The notes under the pieces were generated by a model. That model did no database searches. It saw nothing but the letters and a program-made list of their open reading frames with translations, and had not been told where the DNA came from. The translations under genes and the position numbers were made by a program. Below, one piece after another: positions 56,110 to 64,000 of a DNA stretch of 64,000 nt. Source of the DNA: Siphonodentalium dalli (taxonomy: Eukaryota; Mollusca; Scaphopoda; Gadilida; Siphonodentaliidae); NCBI GenBank assembly GCA_032622095.1, contig CP136064.1, positions 144,727,954 to 144,791,953 on the forward strand, written 5' to 3'. Every line of letters begins with the position of its first letter. The stretch's first letter is position 1.

Positions 56110-57575
56110 GATGTAACTATTCGGCGCATCTACGCTTACGGCCATTATCGGCGCTAAGTGGAGACTGGATTTAGAAATGCCACATCGCGATATTAATTGT
56201 GGTGTTTCATCTTTCCAGAAGGATACGAGCTATGTTATGCGTTTTGATACCTTTAAGTTGAACTAGTAGATGGTTTATGTACAATTTCGTCCATACATAC
56301 CGATATTATGACAAAAAGTTGAAATTAATATGTGAAAATATCGATTTCTTTTCAATTTCTAGCCGCCAATTTAGCAGCGATCTTGGCTGTGAGTATCAAT
56401 TACCAAACCCTAATGAATACTTCATGTCACTATTCCACATCAGCATGTAATGGTGGATAGAAATCGCGAAACAATAACGCCCATCGTAAGAAAGTAAAAG
56501 AATGTAGACTTGTTTTCAAATTTCGGTCGCCATTTTGGCCGCCATCTTCGATTTGGAAAACAATTTCTTGCATGAGATGTAATGTAATTACTTCACCTCA
56601 GTAGTTCCAACTCAATTGTAAGCATGGGTGGAGTTGTCTCGACAATAATGCCCAATGATGTGAATATGAGGGAATTTCGGTGATTATTCAAAATCTGTCC
56701 GCCATTGTGGGCGCCATTTTGGATTTGGGGGACTTTTATTTGGATATGGTACAAGGAAAGTTCTTCGCCTAAGTGTTCCCAACTTACAATAGTAAGCAGG
56801 TGTGGAGTTGTCATGACAATAATGCTCACTGGTGTTAAAATCAGCGATTTTCGGCGATTTTTTATTTATGGTGGCCATTTTGGCCGCCATCTTGGATTTA
56901 GGTAAATATTTCTCAACTCTGGTATAAGAGGAATCCTAGCTCGAGTATCTCCTGCAAATATATATGCATGGGTGTTGTTATAATAGCAATAACATTCATT
57001 GATTCGAAACATAACATCGCGTTATTAACGGAGATTAGGCTTTGACCTATGATACCGGCATTTGGGAAAACGTGATATCGGACAAACATATCCCGCAATT
57101 AATGCATATTATGGTCGCCATGTGTTCGCCAATGACTCCTCTATATGATAAATGTATAACATGACGCAAAAATTATAACATTTTCCCACAGAGACAAACA
57201 AAAGGTGGTAACATGTCAGAAATATAGCATATTTTCACATTTCGGCGGCCATCTTGGCCGCCATATTGGATTCTGGTGTCGGATTTTTGGCTAATTTGTA
57301 AGGGTTGTATATTAGCATAACGAATCGAGCGGAAAACAAGACCGCATGTGCTATCATCTTTACAATAATGGCGATCAAAGAGACCTGGTGCATTTTTTTT
57401 AAATGGCCGCCACGATGGACGCCATCTTGTCTGGAGTCTCTGCGGCCACTTTTTTTTCTTGTTAACAAGTGAAAAAAATTAGAGGAGACCTTAAGGAAGA
57501 AAATTAGTGGGGTGAAGTTAAGTCCTGGGGGGGGGGGGGGGGGGGGGAAGAGGTCGACCAATATCTCCTGGACTA
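56110..57575 (-). repeat. right outer arm
   Basis: The complement of the left arm, with GGCCGCCATCTT at 56537, 56882 and 57252 and a 21-nt G tract (57527-57547) where the left arm has 10 C (52662-52671). A segment near 57171-57240 and several small indels distinguish the two arms. Confidence 0.82.
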
Positions 57576-57747
57576 AACCGAAGATATTATTTCGGCCAAT
57601 TTGGCCGTTTACTTCATGGCTGTTTTTCATCTGACGTGTGTGTCGGGATAAATGATGTGGAGGATTTATGTAAATGTTAGCCCAAACTACATTTCCAAGT
57701 AACACAGTGGTGCAAGATCGGCGGAGAAAACGGCGGAGAGTTCCAAG
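57576..57747 (+). promoter_or_regulatory. putative promoter/5' UTR of the zinc-finger gene
   Basis: CACAGTGGTGCAAGATCGGCGGAGAAAACGG (57702-57732, given here only as a landmark) precedes the proposed ATG. The same block, in the opposite orientation, precedes a second 26-nt exon at 62537-62562, which suggests it is a conserved gene 5' end rather than random sequence. Confidence 0.5.
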
Positions 57748-59044
57748 ATGGCGACGGACAAATTTCGTGTAAGGTACGTGGTTCAACTCAAGGAATGTTT
57801 TCTCTCATTTAAGTAATTCATTTCACTACAACAAAGTTGCACGGGCAGTCGAATTGTGTGTGGAATATATTCGGCATGTTGTTCAATTGATATTAAGTAT
57901 TTTAAGTGTGCTAGAAAGGTCAATATGTGGTGATTGTTTTTGTTTACTTTTTGAGGTGGCGAGATTCGTGTATTTTTGTGCATAAATTGTGAATCCGACG
58001 GGATTCAGATGTAACCCTAACGGATGTGTTTGCTAGAGGATATGAAGTTACACGAGTAATGGAATTTATACTTAACATCACACTTAGGACTAATTAAATT
58101 GGTAAAACTGAAATTATTTTCTAAATTGTCAAAATGGCGGTGCAGATGAAGACAATTTACACAATAATGATGATGGTGTAGAGTACAATATTTATGATGG
58201 TGTAGCCCAGAGTATTTTCTAAATAATTCAAATACCTGGATGTAATTATAAGCAATCAACGTCGTTTGTGATGTCATTTCGGGCGTAGACCTAATTATCA
58301 ATGTCAGGCATTATAGGCATACGGTATAGGCTATTTTGTACGGCAATTTCGGCCTTTGAGTCTGGCACCTACATTGGCCTCTGCATAAATGACATCGCAA
58401 TCGACGTTGATACCATAATTATATTGTCTAGCACACAGAGCAAAAATATACCATCAATTTGCATTTATGCTCGGAAGAGTCTTTTTAATGAAACCTAATG
58501 AATAAAAAAAAATTAAAACATTAAAGGGTCTAGATATGATCAATTGGATTGTATCGGTGTCCGGTCATCATGGATGAAGGTCATGAAGATCATGCATTGC
58601 TTCTATAGTGGAATTTATAACTATAATAGCCATTATTATGCCTACTTAATATATAGAGATGACAAATATAAGAAATTATGTGTATTAAGAGTAATTTGGT
58701 ACCGTATCTCTTTCGCCACGTCCCTGTATACATATATTGAACTTTGCTCTCCATAACCTCACTTGTGATTGTTTTTTTTTTTTTATTTCAGAGTTGAAGC
58801 AATGGAAGAATCCTTCAACGAAGAATCAGGCTCAACGTCTCAGATAACGAGTGGTCAATCGGACTCAGACAAGCAATTCGGACATGTTTGTGCATATTGT
58901 GCAAATTCCTTCAACATGAAAATGCATGAGAATACACACACAAATTCACAACCACTCCTGTGTGGTGATGGAGGCCAAAAGTTTATTGAGAAACATTTGC
59001 ACATCGCACATCGTGTAAAGCACGGTGGTGGATCTAAATTTTAA
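57748..59044 (+). pseudogene. C2H2 zinc-finger gene, two exons, decayed
   Basis: Exon 1 (57748-57773) reads MATDKFRV plus two bases and ends AG|GTACGT. The 1,018-bp intron ends TTTTATTTCAG (58790-58791). Exon 2 (58792-59044) continues in frame with VEAMEESFNEES, an acidic Ser-rich linker, then CAYC and degenerate zinc fingers (FNMKMHENTHT, QPLLCGD, FIEKHLHIAH). The first finger is shortened between Cys and His pairs and the second has lost a Cys. The frame stops at 59042-59044, while finger-like coding continues downstream out of frame. A DNA-binding regulator is the family norm; this copy looks non-functional. Confidence 0.65.
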
Positions 59045-59703
59045 TGCGACAAATGGCCTAAAAAAAATTCTCGCAAGTACACTTTGAATCACCATATAGA
59101 AAGTCACCAAATTGGAAAGTGGTACACATTGTGATAAATGCGGTTCTGTATTTACCAGGAAGGATACATTAAGAAATCACACGAAAGCTGTATAGGACAA
59201 GGACGTTCTTCGTCGATGCCGCAGCTGCGGGATAGTATATCTGGCGCGCAGCCCTGTCTGCACACGTTGACATTGTGTCACTTACTGACAACGGACATTT
59301 ATAGACACAGTATTAGGCATGAAAAAACCACAAACAGTTATGTTGTTATTATGTTTTGAAGACTGGAATTGATCTTTTTGAGAGTAAATATATATATATA
59401 TATATTATGTATATATGTTATGCGTTACTGAATAAAGAGGCAGGGTCTACTTTGTTTATACTTTGAATGGTCTTTATTCAAAAAAATGGAAGTTGTCACA
59501 AAAATACCATAGCCTGTAATTATACAAGTGCACCGCTGGGCGGAGGTAACGCCCCCGACTGTACAATCAGAGAGGATTTTTTCTTATTTTTGTGCAAAAT
59601 ACTTATTAAATGGCACTTTGTAAAGTTATGTTATACGTGTTTATATACAATGGTTTAAACCAAGGTATTAATGAATATAGATTTGGATGAAAATTGAACA
59701 GCT
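58910..59703 (+). repeat. 794-bp direct duplicate, copy 1
   Basis: From TTCAACATGAAAATGCATGA to AAAATTGAACAGCT this is matched at 63027-63820 with a constant offset of 4,117 bp. I see no differences by eye, including the (AT)n run at about 59388. It covers the 3' part of exon 2, the decayed fingers and the 3' flank. Confidence 0.93.
59045..59370 (+). pseudogene. zinc-finger coding remains after the stop
   Basis: In shifting frames the plus strand still reads finger patterns: CDKW...SRKYTLNHHIESHQ (59044-59115), HCDKCGSVFTRKDTLRNHTK (59127-59188) and RRCRSCGIVYLARS (59209-59250). Stops and frame changes separate them, confirming loss of a longer multi-finger protein. Confidence 0.7.
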
Positions 59704-60075
59704 CTGGAAAAATGGGCGGACGAAACACCGGCTATGGGGAAATATTGTCCCCCCCCCCCGGCTGGTCTATTGGCATACCAAAGTTCAACTGAATTGAATT
59801 AGCGAAACCAAAGTAATGAGTTGAAACGTTCGTATGCCACAGAAAACTGAATTGTCTAAGTCCAAAAAGGGGCGTAACTCTGGAAAAAATGGGCGGACGA
59901 AACCGCAGTTATGGGAAAATCTTGTCCCACCGGCTGGTCTATTAGCATACCAAAGATCAACTGAATTGAGTTAACGAAACCAAAGTTATGAGTTGAAACG
60001 TTCGTACGGACGGACGGACGGAGGGCTCCACTATATACCCCCAAATCACCATCGGAGATCGGGGGCATAATAAGC
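59700..60075. repeat. interspersed repeat with GGACGGACGG and GGGGGCATAATAA end
   Basis: Two related ~180-bp halves share GGAAAAATGGGCGGACGAAA, CCGGCTGGTCTATT and AACCAAAGTTATGAGTTGAA. They end in GTACGGACGGACGGACGG and a short hairpin (CCCCAAATCACCATCGGAGATCGGGG region, 60040-60065), then GCATAATAA. This tail type is familiar from molluscan interspersed repeats. An 11-nt C tract is at 59749-59759. Confidence 0.75.
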
Positions 60076-60127
60076 ATTGTCACTGAGTCGAGACTATCAA
60101 TCCAGACCCGTTCTATTGTTTTAGTGA

Positions 60128-60893
60128 TACAGGTCAAAGTTCTGGAGTAGCATTCCATATATGGAATTCATAAACATTCAGAACTTAAAGCGGTACTGTA
60201 CGCCATTTTCATTAAATTTCCGGTGACAACAACGATCTAATATCGATAATATATAGAAACATAAGTAATTTGAGTCGAAGATGTATTCTGTAAACGCTCA
60301 GGTTAATAGGCTATCTTAAAATTTAATAATTTAAAAGTTAATAATTTGATATAAATTGAATTTATGACTGGAGCCATAAAATGGCGTCAATTAAATTACG
60401 AATTACCGTAATCAAAAACAGTAATTGAGGGATACTGGATTGTTAAACCGATCGCACACACGATCGCTTAAAATATTATGATGATACGGGGAGAACACTC
60501 AAGCCACTCACTGACTAGCGACGATTCAATAACTTAAATGATTATATGGGACTAGTATGCATATAATATAACTTTTATTTGATTCATTTGGTTGAAAACT
60601 TTACAAAAATTACTCGACAACGACAATTTGTATTTTTGCATTCCGGTAAATTTGTCATCCGTATCATGACTTCGTACTCAACAGACTTTCAAATAATGGA
60701 AAAATTGTTACCTTATTCTCCGACTCGGAGACTATAGAAACCAACAACAACATTTGGCGTACAGTACCCCTTTAACAGAAGCTCTATATATGACAAATAT
60801 AAGAAATTATTTTTATTAAGAATAATTTATGGAGCTTCTGAATGTTCATGAATTTCATATATGGAATGCTACTCTAGAACTTTGACATTGTAC
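60128..60893. mobile_element. palindromic element split by a MITE
   Basis: CAAAGTTCTGGAGTAGCATT ... TGGAATTCATAAACATTCAG (60135-60180) is inverted at 60836-60893 (CTGAATGTTCATGAATTTCA ... ATGCTACTCTAGAACTTTG). Between the arms sit the M-family MITE copy 3 and a short AT-rich piece. Removing the MITE leaves a ~180-bp foldback element. Confidence 0.85.
60189..60771. mobile_element. TTAA-flanked MITE family M, copy 3
   Basis: Starts AGCGGTACTGTACGCC and ends GGCGTACAGTACCCCT, with TTAA at 60185-60188 and 60772-60775. Same orientation as copy 1 at 35507 and closely similar throughout (ACTCGACAACGACAATTTGT, TGCATTCCGGTAAATTTG). Confidence 0.93.
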
Positions 60894-62030
60894 GTAGCAC
60901 TGAACGGAACGGGGCTGGGTGGATCCAATGTGGCAGCGAATCAGTGCCAAGGCTTATTGTATATGTCAATATACATTGGAAAATATATCATGCCCTACGG
61001 GGAACGAAATAAGCCTTATAAGAATTCACGAATTGCATAGTAACCATTCTTTCCGATGAGTGGGGGTAAACAGGAAGGGCAACAGATATTATACATATCG
61101 TGTGTTTATTCTTTATATATTCTGAAAGTTTATTCCCCGCCTGATATCTGCAAATATTTTTTATTCCTGCATGGACACGGTGAAATTCTCTCACATGTCA
61201 GGAAATGGGTTTCTCGCTGCATGGTTCCTCTGGCTGTGACACTTTCCCACGTTTAAGCTTTCGTTTAAGATGTGTGCGCTCTTCTAAATCGAAATTGATA
61301 ATCCTTGTAATGGAGTAAATTATATTGTATGTATATTAATTGTAGCTATGGCATCATTTTTACGAAGAATGTCATGACTTTGTGACAATCGACCAGAGCT
61401 TCAGTTGATTCACCAAACATACATTATCATGGAACATTATAATTTGGGACCAAAATATCTTCATGCGGAGTTTATATTTACATTAAGACACACATCCTTG
61501 TGGTGTTTGGAGTTGTTTGTTATGCATATCTACTGAATCGAGCGTCACCGGTCACTTTCCATGAAATATATCTACCTATAGGTACCACGCATTCCCCTGT
61601 ATATTATCTCAATGTAGGGGTCAAACATTACTTTTTATGAGGCAATTATATAATTTGGCTTTCTGCTTTTTCAACTATTTCAATTTCGAACCTATTCCAA
61701 TACTAACGTAGCAGTCGTCATGGGTTGTATGGTTTTCGGAAACATGATACACTGGTATCCACCCCAATGAACAAATTTCTCTCTCAATGTATTCACCAGA
61801 ATAAGGAAGAAAGGGGATTTTTCGTGTTCTCTAAATTAATTGACATTATTAGGCAAGTGACATCTCGTCATTTATATTAGACAGGCTGGAATAGCTACTG
61901 GTGTGTAGAATTGTGATAAGACACGACATCCATGTACATACCTTATAATAGCCGGATCGCAGATACATCTAGCACATCTGCTATGTCTTGAGAACTGGAT
62001 GAAGATGACAGCTTTCGATTATGGCCATTT
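60894..62030. other. unassigned sequence
   Basis: No convincing frame, RNA or repeat was recognised in this 1.1-kb interval. Confidence 0.4.
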
Positions 62031-62650
62031 TTATTAGTATATCGCGATTTTCCCCAACACCACCATGTCTAAATATCATCTACACCAGCATCGTGTATTT
62101 CATCTGCACCATCATTACTAATTGTTATTCGCAGTAACCAGGCAACATTCTGCACCGTCATGAACATTCATCTGCACCGCCAAAAAGGTTGTTTGTATTG
62201 GTGTAAATTCAACCGATTTTGAAGGTGACCATGCGAAGTAACTTACTCCTGTGTATCTAGAACCATCAAATATACATTCCGGCGACGTGTCATGCCCATT
62301 AACAACATCCTGACCAAATAATACGGTAAAATAACAATTTAATTCCACCTCAAATTTTAGCAATTTCATGAATGCTGGATTCGAACCTGTTTCTAACACT
62401 AAGTTAACAGTGAAGAAAACGTCAATTATTTTGCATCCCCCTAACAGCCAATTTATAACCAGTAAAGTTGCGGAAATGTGCGGTTACTATACTGTCCGAA
62501 ATATACCACTAATACCACGATTTACAACCCACATACTCATCAAAACATACATCCTCCGCCATATTGGACCATCTACACCGTTTTCTCCATCGTTTTCTCC
62601 AACGATCTTGCACCACTGTGAGTAACGATGGTTTTGTTGTTTATTTTGAG
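62031..62650 (-). pseudogene. inverted relative of the zinc-finger gene 5' end
   Basis: On the minus strand, CAGTGGTGCAAGATCG and GGAGAAAACG-type sequence precede ATGGCGGAGGATGTATGTTT (from 62562). A 26-nt exon (62537-62562) ends GATGA|GTATGT, the same length and phase as exon 1 at 57748. About 380-390 bp downstream both copies carry GGCGGTGCAGATGAA (58135 on plus; about 62180 on minus) followed by repeated GATGGTGTAG/GGTGCAGATG motifs. No zinc-finger exon follows on this strand within the window, so it is probably a truncated paralogue. Confidence 0.6.
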
Positions 62651-63026
62651 GAATAATACCGCGTCAGATGAATTCAGCCCAAATATGTTAACAGTTGTCG
62701 TGTAAAACATTCGGCAGTAGGTTAGCGTTATTTAGTATTTGTGGATGTCCTTTAACATGGGGAAAATAGACTACTGCGCTTGAACGAGCATGTGAATTTG
62801 TCGTTTTTAATGTATAGCAACTTGATAATCAATAACAGAGGCATTCTCTGTCAAATATGGTCGCTCTATTTACGGTATTAATTGCGGAACTTTCTAAAGT
62901 AAACTACGCGTAAACGGATACATACGGTAAATTATAGAAGGTGCCCTAATCGGCCTAATCGCCCCAGGGCCAACTCGCCCCAGTCGACGTGTGTCAATTC
63001 GGTACCTACTATAACATGTACCCGTT
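62651..63026. other. unassigned sequence
   Basis: No gene or repeat was recognised between the minus-strand exon and the duplicated zinc-finger segment. Confidence 0.4.
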
Positions 63027-63820
63027 TTCAACATGAAAATGCATGAGAATACACACACAAATTCACAACCACTCCTGTGTGGTGATGGAGGCCAAAAGTT
63101 TATTGAGAAACATTTGCACATCGCACATCGTGTAAAGCACGGTGGTGGATCTAAATTTTAATGCGACAAATGGCCTAAAAAAAATTCTCGCAAGTACACT
63201 TTGAATCACCATATAGAAAGTCACCAAATTGGAAAGTGGTACACATTGTGATAAATGCGGTTCTGTATTTACCAGGAAGGATACATTAAGAAATCACACG
63301 AAAGCTGTATAGGACAAGGACGTTCTTCGTCGATGCCGCAGCTGCGGGATAGTATATCTGGCGCGCAGCCCTGTCTGCACACGTTGACATTGTGTCACTT
63401 ACTGACAACGGACATTTATAGACACAGTATTAGGCATGAAAAAACCACAAACAGTTATGTTGTTATTATGTTTTGAAGACTGGAATTGATCTTTTTGAGA
63501 GTAAATATATATATATATATATTATGTATATATGTTATGCGTTACTGAATAAAGAGGCAGGGTCTACTTTGTTTATACTTTGAATGGTCTTTATTCAAAA
63601 AAATGGAAGTTGTCACAAAAATACCATAGCCTGTAATTATACAAGTGCACCGCTGGGCGGAGGTAACGCCCCCGACTGTACAATCAGAGAGGATTTTTTC
63701 TTATTTTTGTGCAAAATACTTATTAAATGGCACTTTGTAAAGTTATGTTATACGTGTTTATATACAATGGTTTAAACCAAGGTATTAATGAATATAGATT
63801 TGGATGAAAATTGAACAGCT
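63027..63820 (+). repeat. 794-bp direct duplicate, copy 2 (zinc-finger 3' part)
   Basis: Apparently identical to 58910-59703. The left junction falls inside the first zinc finger, so this copy has no start, linker or splice site and is a dead fragment. The right junction differs from copy 1 (AACAGCT|TAGG against AACAGCT|CTGG). Confidence 0.93.
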
Positions 63821-63884
63821 TAGGTCAGAGAATGTACCAAGAATATAGCCTACCAGGTAACATTTTGACCAAACTTGAGGCCTG

Positions 63885-63940
63885 GTCAGAACTTTCTTTT
63901 CTGAGCACAGAAACTTTCTTTTCTGAGCACAGAAACTTTC
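63885..63940. repeat. short tandem duplication
   Basis: CTTTCTTTTCTGAGCACAGA occurs twice head to tail, followed by a third partial CTTTCTGG. The rest of 63821-64000 shows nothing else recognisable. Confidence 0.85.
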
Positions 63941-64000
63941 TGGTTAAGCGCTATAAAAATGCCACATGTTGTTCTATATTAGCTTCAAATTTGGTCTGGT

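Larger units (their letters stand above)
52632..57575. mobile_element. 4.9-kb palindromic element with ~1.4-kb outer arms
   Basis: The outer arms 52632-54040 and 56110-57575 are inverted copies with high identity by eye, starting TAGTCCAGGAGATATTGGTC and its complement. The inner arms (54040-55100 and 55100-56110) are also inverted relatives but much more diverged; for example ACGGTGCTAGTTTATGGGTA at 54703 matches the complement of 55620-55600. Outer arms hold five degenerate ~170-330-bp units each bearing an ATGGCGGCC motif pair. No transposase is recognised and no target duplication was found. It could be a giant-TIR DNA transposon or an inverted segmental duplication. Confidence 0.85.

Overview
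This is an AT-rich eukaryotic window dominated by repeats, from an animal genome and most likely a lophotrochozoan such as a mollusc. That placement is an inference. It rests on a repeat ending in GACGGACGGACGG followed by AGGTGAGCTAAAAA (about 2610-2700), a tRNA-like SINE ending in GCGACATTAAACCCC plus (AATC)n (4560-4590), a GGACGGACGG...GGGGGCATAATAA repeat (59700-60070), a GT-AG intron with a polypyrimidine tract, and non-LTR and Gypsy-type retroelements. There are no bacterial operons and no rRNA, tRNA or CRISPR loci. Almost every short open frame is part of a decayed transposon or is a chance frame.

Layout. 0.6-1.9 kb: three copies of a 458-bp repeat with strong foldback segments. 2-5.4 kb: an interspersed repeat, a degenerate ~200-bp tandem family and a SINE. 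6.5-23.2 kb: a mosaic of repeat families. These include a composite unit in three copies (A, B, C), each with an array of 129-bp foldback MITEs; an 82-bp satellite of about 26 units plus three outlying pieces; a TTAA-flanked element inside copy B; an element with tandemly repeated ends and an 8-bp target duplication inside the satellite; and a 1.9-kb foldback element with satellite-like arms inside copy C. 23.2-24.2 kb: degenerate ~170-bp repeats. 24.3-30.0 kb: a LINE ORF1 relic whose C-terminal part was amplified with a minisatellite-like segment. 30.0-36.3 kb: a broken LINE (endonuclease, reverse transcriptase, zinc-finger tail) carrying three younger insertions. 36.7-38.8 kb: palindromes and a foldback element. 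39.1-46.8 kb: a decayed Gypsy-like element (X) whose gag is split by a second, internally deleted LTR element (Y). 46.8-48.9 kb: a minus-strand LINE relic split by a TTAA MITE. 50-52.3 kb: a hairpin, G/C tracts and a dispersed repeat. 52.6-57.6 kb: a palindrome of about 4.9 kb. 57.7-59.4 kb: a spliced but decayed C2H2 zinc-finger gene. 59.7-64 kb: more repeats, a nested MITE, an inverted relative of the zinc-finger gene's 5' end, and a 794-bp direct duplicate of its 3' part.

Most notable. (1) Element Y joins a zinc-knuckle ORF to a protease/integrase-tail ORF through a textbook -1 frameshift signal: A AAA AAC, a 7-nt spacer and a 10-bp stem. RT, RNase H and the integrase core are missing, yet a ~510-residue frame stays open. 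(2) The 4.9-kb palindrome carries recurrent AAGATGGCGGCC motifs, resembling YY1 sites. (3) A 26-nt, phase-2 first exon of a zinc-finger gene recurs on the opposite strand 4.8 kb away with matching promoter and intron sequence. (4) Several nested insertions keep target duplications, so the order of events can be read directly. All functional statements come from reading the sequence; no database search was possible.
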